Positions 7,309-14,792 of a stretch of 14,792 nucleotides of DNA are shown piece by piece; the stretch's first letter is position 1, and the number at the start of each line of letters is the position of its first letter. Below the pieces are notes generated by a model. The model had not been told where the DNA came from. It worked only from the letters and a program-made list of their open reading frames with translations, and did no database searches. The position numbers and the translations under genes are program-made. Location: positions 1-14,792 of the forward strand of contig JANWJM010000134.1 of the NCBI GenBank assembly GCA_025449475.1. Reading direction: 5' to 3'. Source of the DNA: Thermoactinomycetaceae bacterium (GTDB taxonomy: Bacteria; Bacillota; Bacilli; Thermoactinomycetales; Thermoactinomycetaceae).

Positions 7309-7575
7309 TTGAGTATAAAATTAATTAATATCGGTTTTGGCAACATTGTCTCTGCCAATCGAATTGTATCAATTGTAAGTCCTGACTCTGCACCGATTAA
7401 GCGAATCATTCAAGAAGCTCGTGAGCGAGGAGTTTTGATTGATGCTACATATGGGCGAAGGACGCGGGCTGTAATTATTACAGATAGCGATCATGTTATT
7501 TTATCTGCAGTCCAGCCTGAAACGGTTGCACATCGATTAGCCAATCGAGAACAATCAGTCGAGTCAACCGAATAG
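7309..7575 (+). CDS. remA: RemA (DUF370) DNA-binding regulator
   Basis: Small DNA-binding protein that in B. subtilis activates extracellular matrix operons and osmoprotection genes and is known to form ring-like oligomers. From the TTG start the product is 88 residues (B. subtilis: 89) and nearly identical in kind over its length: INIGFGNIVSANRIVSIVSP, SAPIKRIIQEARERG, DATYGRRTRAV, and DSDHVILSAVQPETVAHRL. The frame is open upstream to a TTG at 7240, but those residues are not part of the family and overlap the candidate promoter. It lies between yicC and gmk as in Bacillus; gmk begins 13 bases after the stop. What it regulates in this organism cannot be seen here. Confidence 0.95.
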   Translation: MSIKLINIGFGNIVSANRIVSIVSPDSAPIKRIIQEARERGVLIDATYGRRTRAVIITDSDHVILSAVQPETVAHRLANREQSVESTE

Positions 7576-7588
7576 GAAGGATTTGCTT

Positions 7589-8194
7589 ATGAAAGCCCAG
7601 TATCAAAATTCGGGTCTATTAATTGTGATTTCTGGACCATCCGGCGTTGGAAAAGGAACGGTATGCAAACATTTGCGAAAAAAGATGCCGCAATTGGTCT
7701 ACTCGGTTTCTGTAACTACTAGAGCACCTCGCAAAGGCGAGAAAGATCGCGTAAACTATTTTTTTAAAACCGTACAAGAATTTAAACAAATGATTCGTGA
7801 AGGGCAATTGATTGAATGGGCTCAATATGTGGGAAACTATTATGGAACACCTCGGGAGTTTGTCGAACGAACATTGAAAGATGGTCATGACGTTATCTTG
7901 GAAATCGATGTACAAGGGGCATTACAAGTAAAAAAAGCGTACCCAAACGCAGTCTTTATTTTTTTATTACCCCCAACTACCGATGAACTGCGCAAGCGGA
8001 TTGAACATCGTGGGACTGAAAGCCAAAAGGTGTTGAATCAACGTTTGCAGGCTGCAGCCAAAGAATATGAATTCCTCGATCGGTATGATTATGTGGTTAT
8101 TAATGATGAGGTTGAACAAGCCTGCGAACGCATTCAATCCATTATTGTGGCAGAACATTTGCGTGCAGACCGTATCATTCTCGTGAACCAGTAG
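7589..8194 (+). CDS. gmk: Guanylate kinase
   Basis: Phosphorylates GMP to GDP with ATP; needed for GTP and dGTP supply and for recycling (p)ppGpp precursors. 201 residues, usual size about 204. The P-loop GPSGVGKGT is at residues 16-24. The GMP-binding segment YSVSVTTRAPRKGE (38-51) with Arg45 and Arg48 follows, then VNYFF, GNYYGTP, the strand ILEIDVQGA, and LPPTTDELRKRIEHRGT of the lid region. I chose ATG 7589 because AGGAAGG (7574-7580) is 8 bases upstream; the in-frame TTG at 7583 is only 2 bases from it. The Shine-Dalgarno site overlaps the remA stop codon, suggesting coupled translation. Confidence 0.97.
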   Translation: MKAQYQNSGLLIVISGPSGVGKGTVCKHLRKKMPQLVYSVSVTTRAPRKGEKDRVNYFFKTVQEFKQMIREGQLIEWAQYVGNYYGTPREFVERTLKDGHDVILEIDVQGALQVKKAYPNAVFIFLLPPTTDELRKRIEHRGTESQKVLNQRLQAAAKEYEFLDRYDYVVINDEVEQACERIQSIIVAEHLRADRIILVNQ

Positions 8195-8209
8195 ATCGGA
8201 GGGATGTTG

Positions 8210-8413
8210 ATGCTCTATCCATCTATTGATCAACTAATGAAAAAAACAGATAGTAAATATTCATTGGTTGTAATGGCTGCGAAAAGAGCAAGGATGTTAC
8301 TAAGCGGGGAGAAATCGCCACTTAAAACCTATTCAAGCAAGTATGTGGGTGTAGCGTTGGAAGAAATTGCAGGAGACGTTCTGAAATCTGAAAATGCGAA
8401 ACAAAAAAGCTGA
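8210..8413 (+). CDS. rpoZ: RNA polymerase omega subunit
   Basis: Omega subunit, which helps assemble and stabilise the beta-prime subunit. 67 residues, the same as B. subtilis, starting MLYPSIDQLMKKTDSKYSLV (B. subtilis begins MLDPSID) and containing AAKRAR and SSKYVGVALEEIAGDVL. Two in-frame ATGs occur. The one at 8204 directly touches the GGAGGG at 8198-8203 and cannot be used well; the one at 8210 has a 6-base spacing and matches the homologues. It lies 15 bases after gmk and is followed by a terminator-like hairpin. Confidence 0.95.
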   Translation: MLYPSIDQLMKKTDSKYSLVVMAAKRARMLLSGEKSPLKTYSSKYVGVALEEIAGDVLKSENAKQKS

Positions 8414-8431
8414 TTTTGTGGTTTCAGTTTC

Positions 8432-8461
8432 ATAACAACCATCCATGGTTGTTATTTTTTT
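8432..8461 (+). terminator. Terminator or attenuator between rpoZ and coaBC
   Basis: A perfect 10-bp stem, ATAACAACCA (8432-8441) with TGGTTGTTAT (8446-8455), closed by the tetraloop TCCA and followed by a run of seven T (8455-8461). It begins 18 bases after the rpoZ stop and ends 6 bases before the coaBC Shine-Dalgarno site. It looks like an intrinsic terminator, yet no clear promoter lies between it and coaBC, so partial read-through is the simplest view. Confidence 0.75.
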
Positions 8462-8483
8462 CAGCATAAAAGGAGTTCGATCC

Positions 8484-9683
8484 ATGCAAGGCAAAAGAAT
8501 TGTCATTGGAATAACGGGAGGAATCGCTGCATTTAAAGCTGCTTCACTCGTGAGTCAGCTGGTTCAGCGTGGGGCAGAGGTTCGGGTGATCATGACCCAA
8601 TCGGCAACTCAGTTTATAACTCCTTTAACTTTTCAAACATTGTCGCGAAATCATGTCTTCACAGATACATTTGAAGAAAGAAATCCCAAAGTGGTTTCGC
8701 ATATTGATCTGGCTGACCATGCCGATCTATTTGTTATTGCACCTGCGACTGCCAATATCATTAGCAAGATTGCTCATGGACTGGCTGATGATATGTTAAC
8801 AACAACGGTTTTGGCGACTGAAGCACCTGTTTGCTTTGCCCCCGCTATGAATGTTCATATGTATCAGAATGTGATTATTCAAGAAAATATCAATCGCCTC
8901 CAATCGCTTGGCTATCATTTGATCGAACCGGGAGAAGGACAGCTGGCTTGTGGTTATGTGGGACGAGGTCGGATGGCTGAGCCCGAAGTTATTCTCGAAT
9001 GGATTGAGTGGTATTTTCAAAAGAAAGCATGTTTGACCGGAAAAAAAATCCTTGTCACCGCCGGTCCTACGATCGAACCGATCGATCCGGTTCGCTATTT
9101 TTCTAATCATTCATCCGGGAAAATGGGTTATGCGATTGCGGAAGCGGCTGAAAAAGCGGGTGCGGATGTTACATTAATTAGTGGGCCTGTCGCCATTCGT
9201 CCGCCTGCCCGCGTTAAGCGAATCGAAGTGAAGCGAGCGATTGAAATGAGAGAAGCGGTCATGGGCTGTTTGTCCGAGATGGATATCATTGTTAAGACGG
9301 CTGCGGTGGCAGATTATCGTCCGCGGAATGTATTTGATCAAAAAATCAAGAAGGATCAGGAAACATTAACCGTAGAGTTAGAAAAAAATCCGGATATTGC
9401 AATGGAGATTGGAAAACAAAAACGGCGCGATCAATTTTTTGTGGGATTTGCTGCTGAAACAGAAAATGTGGAAAACTATGCGCGGGAAAAGTTAGCGAAA
9501 AAGGGAATGGATCTCATCGTCGCCAATCAAGTATCCATACCTGGGATCGGATTTGGGAGTGACCAGAATCAAGTGGTGATTTATGATGCTGAAGGAGAAG
9601 TCTGTCGTCTCCCAAAGATGGATAAAAAGAGTATTGCTGCTCAAATCATTTCGCTGATAGGGGAGCGTATGAATGATTGCTGA
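8484..9683 (+). CDS. coaBC: Bifunctional CoaBC: phosphopantothenoylcysteine synthetase/decarboxylase
   Basis: Joins 4'-phosphopantothenate with cysteine (CoaB) and decarboxylates the product to 4'-phosphopantetheine (CoaC), two steps of coenzyme A synthesis. 399 residues, about 406 in B. subtilis. The N-terminal FMN-binding CoaC domain (about 1-180) has GITGGIAAFKA, catalytic His73 (SHIDLADHADL), APATANIISKIAHGLADD, PAMN at 120-123, and active-site Cys156 in GQLACGYVGRGRMAEP. The C-terminal CoaB domain starts near 187 with KKILVTAGPTIEPIDPVRY, then SNHSSGKMGYAIA, KTAAVADYRP and a KIKK segment for CTP binding. AAAAGGAG (8468-8475) lies 8 bases before the ATG. Its end overlaps priA by 11 bases. 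Confidence 0.97.
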   Translation: MQGKRIVIGITGGIAAFKAASLVSQLVQRGAEVRVIMTQSATQFITPLTFQTLSRNHVFTDTFEERNPKVVSHIDLADHADLFVIAPATANIISKIAHGLADDMLTTTVLATEAPVCFAPAMNVHMYQNVIIQENINRLQSLGYHLIEPGEGQLACGYVGRGRMAEPEVILEWIEWYFQKKACLTGKKILVTAGPTIEPIDPVRYFSNHSSGKMGYAIAEAAEKAGADVTLISGPVAIRPPARVKRIEVKRAIEMREAVMGCLSEMDIIVKTAAVADYRPRNVFDQKIKKDQETLTVELEKNPDIAMEIGKQKRRDQFFVGFAAETENVENYAREKLAKKGMDLIVANQVSIPGIGFGSDQNQVVIYDAEGEVCRLPKMDKKSIAAQIISLIGERMNDC

Positions 9684-12105
9684 AGTCGTTATAGATATTC
9701 CAGCCAAACCGGTCGATCGACCGTTCGATTATCGTATTCCATCCAAATATCAGGGGGAGGTCTCCATCGGCAGTCGTGTCAAGGTTCCATTTGGTTCTCG
9801 CCTGATATTGGGATATGTGATTGGAATCAAAGAAACGTCCACAGTCACTCATCTTAAAGAAATCTCCCAAGTCATGGATCTCATTCCGCCATTGACGGAG
9901 GAATTGGTCGAAATCGGATTACGCATGTCAGAGGAATATCTTTGTTACCCTATTACTGCATTTCATGCGATGCTTCCCAATGTTCTAAAGGGAACCTATC
10001 AAAAATGGATTTACTTGCATCCTGAGGTGACAGAGGAAGAACGAAGGAATCTGCGTTTACAATATGGCGATTTTTTTGACTTGCTCCAACAAAAGCAGGC
10101 ATGTTTATGGGAGACTGCACTTAGTTATTCCGGGATCACAGAGGCTACCATCAAAAAACTTCTTGCTGAAAAACACATCCTTGTGAAAGAACAAGTAAGT
10201 GATCGCAGGACGCAACAAAAAGTTCGATGGGTGGTTCCAGCGGATCGCCAAACATTAGCGCAAGCGCTACAGAAGCTCTCACCGCGAAAGAAACAACAGA
10301 AAAAAATCATTGAGTTTTTTATGCAGCGGGGTTCTGCAGTTCCTCTCTTTGAACTACTGAAGAAACTCGGAACCACTCGTACCACTGTCAAAGCCTGTGT
10401 GGATCAAAAATGGTTGAAATGGGAAGACCGTATTGAATATCGCGATCCTTATCGTGGGCAGTCGTTTTCTCCCACCAAACCTCTTCCGTTGACCGATGAA
10501 CAGCGGAAGGCATTTGAGGTTATTTTAGAACCGATGCGTGATGAACGGTACGAATCACTGTTGCTCCATGGTGTGACAGGCAGTGGAAAAACAGAGATCT
10601 ATCTTCAAGCAATTGATCAAATCTTACAAAAAGGAAAAGAAGCGATCGTGTTAGTGCCTGAGATTTCCCTGACCCCTCAAATGGTGCGTCGCTTTAAAGA
10701 ACGATTGGGTTCCAAGGTAGCTGTATTACATAGTGGATTATCCAGCGGAGAGCGGTTTGATGAATGGCAACGCATTCGGAATGGTGAAAGCCCAGTTGTT
10801 ATCGGAGCGAGATCGGCGATTTTTGCGCCGCTTCGTAAGATTGGTTTAATTATTATTGATGAAGAACATGAATCTTCCTATAAACAAGAAGAAAATCCCA
10901 AGTACCATGCACGAACCATTGCAAAATGGCGTGCACAAAAACATCAGGCTGTGTTGATTTTGGGTTCAGCAACACCGGCTGTCGAGAGTTACTATTTGGC
11001 ACGTACAGGATATTACCGCTGGATTCCACTGAGAGAGCGTGTCAATCAATTGCCCTATCCATCGATTCATGTTGTCGATATGCGGGAAGAAATGCAGAAG
11101 GGCAATCGATCCATCTTTAGTCAAAAACTTTCGGAGCAGCTTCTGCAATGTGTCGAGCGGGGAGAACAAGCAATCCTTTTTCTCAATCGACGAGGTTTTT
11201 CTACTTTTGTAATGTGTCGGGAATGCGGAGAAGCGCTACAATGTCCATCTTGTGACATTTCTCTTACATATCATCAAACCAATCAAATGATGCGTTGTCA
11301 TTATTGTGGCTATGGTGAGCCTCTTCCTCATAATTGCCCGTCTTGCGGGAGCAAGCATATCCGTCATTTTGGCATGGGAACCCAGCGGGTAGAAGAAGAA
11401 CTGCATCGGCATTTCCCGGATTTGCGGGTTATTCGAATGGACGTCGATACGACGAGGCGAAAAGGGGCGCATCAACGACTGTTATCTTTATTTGCTGAAG
11501 GAAAGGCTCATGTTTTGTTAGGGACACAAATGGTTGCCAAAGGATTGGATTTTCCAAAAGTAACGTTAGTCGGCGTGATCGCGGCGGATACTGTGCTTCA
11601 TCTGCCTGATTTTCGTGCCGCTGAACGCACTTTCCAGTTGCTGACGCAGGTAAGCGGTAGAGCGGGGCGTCATGATCAACCGGGAAATGTGGTGATCCAA
11701 ACCTATCATGGTGATCATTACAGTATCCAATTGGCAGCTCAACATAAAATTGCTTCGTTCTACCGGCATGAATCCCTTCTGCGAAAGAAGCATATTTATC
11801 CCCCTTTTTGTGGGCTTTTCCAACTACTATTTACGCATCCGCGTCGTGATCAACTTTTTCAGTTGGGACAGAAGATTGCGACTCAGTTGAAAGCGAAACT
11901 ACCAAATAATTGTCAGTTATTGGGTCCCGTTCCCGCCATTATTCCAAGGATCAAAAATCGTTATCGACTGCAGATGATTATCAAATATAATGAGAATGAA
12001 GAGACTGAGAAGATTCTAAAAGAACAGTTTCGTACCATCTCTGCTTTGTCCATGGATGATGAGTTACGGATCAGTGTGAATAGAGAGGGAACATTTGTGT
12101 CATGA
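9673..12105 (+). CDS. priA: Primosomal protein N', replication restart helicase
   Basis: ATP-dependent 3'-5' DNA helicase that recognises stalled forks and starts reloading of the replicative helicase. 810 residues, about 805 in B. subtilis. The N-terminal 3'-DNA-end binding domain (about 1-105) starts MIAEVVIDIPAKPVDRPFDY. A winged-helix region follows, then helicase lobe 1 with Walker A GVTGSGKT (300-307) and Walker B DEEH (396-399), and lobe 2 with SGRAGR (661-666). Between them the zinc module has all eight cysteines: 515, 518, 524, 527, 542, 545, 555 and 558. AGGGGAG (9659-9665) lies 7 bases before the ATG inside the end of coaBC; the 11-base overlap suggests translational coupling. Confidence 0.98.
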   Translation: MIAEVVIDIPAKPVDRPFDYRIPSKYQGEVSIGSRVKVPFGSRLILGYVIGIKETSTVTHLKEISQVMDLIPPLTEELVEIGLRMSEEYLCYPITAFHAMLPNVLKGTYQKWIYLHPEVTEEERRNLRLQYGDFFDLLQQKQACLWETALSYSGITEATIKKLLAEKHILVKEQVSDRRTQQKVRWVVPADRQTLAQALQKLSPRKKQQKKIIEFFMQRGSAVPLFELLKKLGTTRTTVKACVDQKWLKWEDRIEYRDPYRGQSFSPTKPLPLTDEQRKAFEVILEPMRDERYESLLLHGVTGSGKTEIYLQAIDQILQKGKEAIVLVPEISLTPQMVRRFKERLGSKVAVLHSGLSSGERFDEWQRIRNGESPVVIGARSAIFAPLRKIGLIIIDEEHESSYKQEENPKYHARTIAKWRAQKHQAVLILGSATPAVESYYLARTGYYRWIPLRERVNQLPYPSIHVVDMREEMQKGNRSIFSQKLSEQLLQCVERGEQAILFLNRRGFSTFVMCRECGEALQCPSCDISLTYHQTNQMMRCHYCGYGEPLPHNCPSCGSKHIRHFGMGTQRVEEELHRHFPDLRVIRMDVDTTRRKGAHQRLLSLFAEGKAHVLLGTQMVAKGLDFPKVTLVGVIAADTVLHLPDFRAAERTFQLLTQVSGRAGRHDQPGNVVIQTYHGDHYSIQLAAQHKIASFYRHESLLRKKHIYPPFCGLFQLLFTHPRRDQLFQLGQKIATQLKAKLPNNCQLLGPVPAIIPRIKNRYRLQMIIKYNENEETEKILKEQFRTISALSMDDELRISVNREGTFVS

Positions 12106-12131
12106 ATGAGTAGTTGAAAGTTGGTGAAAGT

Positions 12132-12605
12132 ATGTCTATCCGAAAAATTGTTCAATATCCTGATCCCATACTTAAAAAAAAGGCAAAAACGGTTACTAAA
12201 TTTCATGCACGCCTCCATAAGTTGCTTGATGATATGGCCGAAACCATGTACGATGCACCGGGAGTGGGACTTGCCGCTCCGCAAGTGGGTATTTTAAAAC
12301 GGGTGTTGGTTATCGATATTGGCGAAGGACTTATCGAAATGGTGAACCCGGAAATTGTTGAAAAATCGGGTGAACAACTCTCTCCACCGGAAGGATGCTT
12401 GAGTATTCCCAATCTGCTCGGTGAGGTTCGCAGAGCGCAAAAGATAAAAGTTGTCGGTCAAGATCGATATGGGAATCCCATTGAAATGGAGGCAGAAGGG
12501 TATTTGGCACGGGCGTTTCAACACGAGATTGACCACTTGAATGGTATTTTATTTATTGATGTTGCGGAGAGAACGTTTCGTCCCGAAGAGGTGGATCAAA
12601 CATGA
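12132..12605 (+). CDS. def: Peptide deformylase
   Basis: Metal hydrolase that removes the formyl group from the N-terminal methionine of new proteins. 157 residues, close to B. subtilis DefA (160). All three motifs are present: GVGLAAPQ (44-51), EGCLS with metal ligand Cys89, and HEIDH with His131, Glu132 and His135. I chose ATG 12132, 26 bases after the priA stop, because homologues start here (MSIRKIVQYPDP); GGTGA (12123-12127) lies just upstream at a short 4-base spacing. An in-frame TTG at 12114 would add six residues. Its stop codon overlaps the fmt start (ATGA). Confidence 0.97.
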   Translation: MSIRKIVQYPDPILKKKAKTVTKFHARLHKLLDDMAETMYDAPGVGLAAPQVGILKRVLVIDIGEGLIEMVNPEIVEKSGEQLSPPEGCLSIPNLLGEVRRAQKIKVVGQDRYGNPIEMEAEGYLARAFQHEIDHLNGILFIDVAERTFRPEEVDQT

Positions 12606-13540
12606 ATCCAAGAATCGTGTTTATGGGAACCCCTGATTTTGCGGTTCCCATTTTACGAGTACTGGTTGATGAGAAGTATCATGTAGTGGGAGTGGTCACT
12701 CAACCCGATCGACCCACAGGAAGAAAGAGAGTCCCCACTCCACCACCCGTAAAAGAAGCAGCAATGCAATGGGGGATTCCTGTATTTCAGCCGGAACGGT
12801 TACGAGATGAACAAGCGATTCAGCAAGTATTTGAATGGGAGCCCGATCTTGTGGTGACGGCTGCGTATGGGCAACTCTTACCTGAATCGGTTTTACAGAA
12901 GCCGAAGTTTGGTTGTATCAATGTTCACGCATCGCTATTACCGAAATATCGCGGTGGAGCTCCTATTCACTGGGCATTGATCAATGGGGAAAAGGAAACC
13001 GGAATCACGATTATGTATATGGCCAAAGAATTGGATGCTGGGGATATGTTGGTACAGCAAAAGATTCCGATTAGGGAAGATGATCATGTGGGCAGCCTCC
13101 ATGATCGCTTGAGTGCATTAGGGGCTGAGATGATCAAAGATTTGTTACCTGTATTGGTAAAAGGTAAAATCAAACCGACTCCGCAGGACCATCGCCAAGC
13201 AACGTATGCGTACAATATTCGCCCTGAAGATGAATGGATTGATTGGAGCCAATCAGCAAAGCAAATTTACGATCATGTGCGAGGTCTCCATCCTTGGCCG
13301 GTCGCTTCCACGACTTGGAAGCAACAGAGACTCAAGATTTGGTGGGTTGAGGCTCTTTCGACCGACTCTGCTCAGCCCCCCGGAACGATTCTCACCATGG
13401 AGCCGGATGGGATTTCTGTGGCGACTGGAAAAGGAATTATTCAAATCAAAGAACTGCAATTAGCAGGAAAGAAACGGATGTCTACGCAAGATTTTCTTGG
13501 TGGTGCAAGGATGAGGGTAGGCGAACAATTAGGAGTTTGA
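12602..13540 (+). CDS. fmt: Methionyl-tRNA formyltransferase
   Basis: Transfers a formyl group from 10-formyltetrahydrofolate to initiator Met-tRNA. 312 residues, B. subtilis about 317. The catalytic domain starts RIVFMGTPDFAVPIL and has VTQPDRPTGR, Asn107 and His109 (INVHASLLPKYRGGAPI) and Asp145 (ELDAGD), matching the E. coli catalytic Asn106, His108 and Asp144. The C-terminal tRNA-binding domain (about 205-312) includes IRPEDEWIDWSQSA and GLHPWP. GAGGTG (12588-12593) lies 8 bases before the ATG inside def. The four-base overlap with def couples the enzyme that adds the formyl group to the one that removes it. Confidence 0.98.
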   Translation: MNPRIVFMGTPDFAVPILRVLVDEKYHVVGVVTQPDRPTGRKRVPTPPPVKEAAMQWGIPVFQPERLRDEQAIQQVFEWEPDLVVTAAYGQLLPESVLQKPKFGCINVHASLLPKYRGGAPIHWALINGEKETGITIMYMAKELDAGDMLVQQKIPIREDDHVGSLHDRLSALGAEMIKDLLPVLVKGKIKPTPQDHRQATYAYNIRPEDEWIDWSQSAKQIYDHVRGLHPWPVASTTWKQQRLKIWWVEALSTDSAQPPGTILTMEPDGISVATGKGIIQIKELQLAGKKRMSTQDFLGGARMRVGEQLGV

Positions 13541-13543
13541 AGG

Positions 13544-14792
13544 ATGAAAAAAGAGACGGCTCGAATGAGTGCATTGAAAATATTGATGAAGTTTGAACAA
13601 AAACAGGCATATAGCAATCTTCTCCTCCATCAATCTCTGAAGCAGCAACGGTTCACTGAGCCAGATCGACGTTTGGTGACCGAGTTGGTTTATGGAGTGA
13701 TTCAACGGTTAAATACATTGGATTGGGTGGCGGATCAACTGGTGAAAAAGGGAGTTGACTCTCTTCTTCCTTGGGTTCGTCAGGTGATTCGGATTGGGCT
13801 GTATCAATTAATGTTTCTCGATAAAATTCCGAATCGAGCGGCTGTTTATGAAACGGTGCAACTGGCGAAGAGATGGGGACATCCGGGGATGGCTCGATTG
13901 GTTAACGGTGTACTGCGAAACTATTTGCGGAAAAAGGAGCAGCTTCCTTTCCCCAATCTCGCGATCCAGTATTCCTTTCCCACGTGGATGGTCAAACGAA
14001 TGATCGAAGTATTTGGTGAAGAGACCGCGGTTCAAATCATGAAAACCAGCCATCAACGGCCGAAAAAGAGTGTTCGTGTCAATCGATTAAAACCGGATCT
14101 TCATCATATGATCGACGCTTTTTCCGAACAAGCCAAGCCGTCATTGATCGCGCGTGATGGATGGATTCTAGAGAAAGAAGGGAATCCTGCTGAATATCAA
14201 TGGTATAAAAAGGGCTATTATACGGTTCAGGATGAAAGCTCGATGTTGGTCGCAGAGGCATTGAATCCGACGGCTGGCATGACCATTCTCGATGCTTGTG
14301 CCGCTCCAGGTGGCAAAACCACTCATTTGGCAGAACGGATGAAGAATCAAGGGAAGATCTTGGCATGCGATCTGTACCCTCACAAAGTGAAGTTGATTGA
14401 TGATCATGCCAAGCGTCTGGGGATTAGGATCATTGCGACACATGCCGTCGATATGCGAAACTTTCAATCCGATCAGCAATTTGATGCCGTTTTGCTGGAT
14501 GCCCCTTGTTCTGGATGGGGAGTGATTCAACGAAAGCCAGAAATCAAATGGCGAAAAGAAGAAAAGAATATTGAGTCATTGCTCGTTTTACAGCGGCAGC
14601 TATTAGAGGTTTGTGCTAGACATGTGAAGCCAGGTGGGATTCTCTTATACAGTACGTGCACATGGGAACCACGAGAAAATCAAGAGCAGATCGAACAGTT
14701 TTTAGCCCAGCATCCCGAATTTCAACCCGATCCTCAACTCTCTACATACTTTCCTGAAATGGTCACCCAACATGCCATTCAGGGAACAGGCT
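13544..14792 (+). CDS. rsmB: 16S rRNA (cytosine-5)-methyltransferase RsmB, cut at right edge
   Basis: SAM-dependent methyltransferase expected to make m5C967 (E. coli numbering) in 16S rRNA. 416 codons are visible with no stop; B. subtilis RsmB has about 447, so roughly 30 residues are missing. The N-terminal NusB-like RNA-binding domain spans about 1-130, including VYETVQLAKRWG and LVNGVLRN. The SAM-binding motif is DACAAPGGKT (250-259), with Asp276 in the next strand. The two cysteines of this class are Cys322 in DAPCSGWG and catalytic Cys372 in YSTCTW. AGGAG (13531-13535) lies 8 bases before the ATG, and only 3 bases separate it from fmt. Trp325 stands where DAPCSG(L/T)G is usual; the fold and cysteines look intact. 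Confidence 0.96.
   Translation, partial: MKKETARMSALKILMKFEQKQAYSNLLLHQSLKQQRFTEPDRRLVTELVYGVIQRLNTLDWVADQLVKKGVDSLLPWVRQVIRIGLYQLMFLDKIPNRAAVYETVQLAKRWGHPGMARLVNGVLRNYLRKKEQLPFPNLAIQYSFPTWMVKRMIEVFGEETAVQIMKTSHQRPKKSVRVNRLKPDLHHMIDAFSEQAKPSLIARDGWILEKEGNPAEYQWYKKGYYTVQDESSMLVAEALNPTAGMTILDACAAPGGKTTHLAERMKNQGKILACDLYPHKVKLIDDHAKRLGIRIIATHAVDMRNFQSDQQFDAVLLDAPCSGWGVIQRKPEIKWRKEEKNIESLLVLQRQLLEVCARHVKPGGILLYSTCTWEPRENQEQIEQFLAQHPEFQPDPQLSTYFPEMVTQHAIQGTG

Noticed and set aside
8367..8395. TTGCAG-17-GAAAAT as promoter for coaBC
   Set aside because: It matches only three and four consensus bases, lies in rpoZ codons, and is upstream of the terminator hairpin, so it would not bypass it.
9710..9723. 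Perfect 14-base palindrome CGGTCGATCGACCG
   Set aside because: It lies within conserved priA codons (PVDRP), so protein coding explains it; there is no sign of an operator there.
1..14792. Search for CRISPR, mobile elements, toxin-antitoxin or defence genes, and RNA genes
   Set aside because: No repeat array, transposase, integrase, tRNA-like or rRNA-like sequence was seen; genes fill nearly the whole window, and no gap exceeds 200 bases.

Overview
The window reads as chromosome of a Bacillales-type Gram-positive bacterium. The right half (about 6336 to the end) follows the order known from Bacillus subtilis: yicC(yloC)-remA-gmk-rpoZ-coaBC-priA-def-fmt-rsmB. RemA, the short omega subunit beginning MLYPSID, the strong Shine-Dalgarno sites and the Gram-positive lipoprotein signals all support this. 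The family cannot be fixed from sequence alone; Thermoactinomycetaceae is a guess.

Left part, 1-3011. A short-chain dehydrogenase gene on the minus strand runs off the left edge just before its stop codon. It is divergent from a plus-strand lipoprotein with a von Willebrand factor A domain. The roughly 200-base gap between them holds an imperfect inverted repeat and a possible promoter. The VWA gene ends in an intrinsic terminator and faces a minus-strand membrane lipoprotein of the DUF3153/LppM-like type. These two lipoproteins are the least understood genes here.

Middle, 3012-6180. pgi (glucose-6-phosphate isomerase) has a good sigma-A-type promoter. It converges on a minus-strand MOP-family flippase (SpoVB/YtgP/YabM type), with a perfect 13-bp hairpin between the two ends.

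Right part, 6336-14792. This is one tightly packed plus-strand housekeeping block: an RNase-related protein (YicC), the DNA-binding regulator RemA, guanylate kinase, RNA polymerase omega, coenzyme A synthesis (CoaBC), replication restart helicase PriA, peptide deformylase, Met-tRNA formyltransferase, and 16S rRNA cytosine methyltransferase RsmB (cut by the right edge). Deformylase and formyltransferase act at opposite ends of the N-formyl-methionine cycle and overlap by four bases. The clearest break in the block is an intrinsic-terminator-like hairpin between rpoZ and coaBC. A possible promoter lies just before remA.

I see no RNA genes, insertion sequences, CRISPR, prophage or defence genes, and no convincing undescribed system. 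What deserves a second look is the pair of uncharacterised lipoproteins, the intergenic inverted repeat and the terminator inside the operon.
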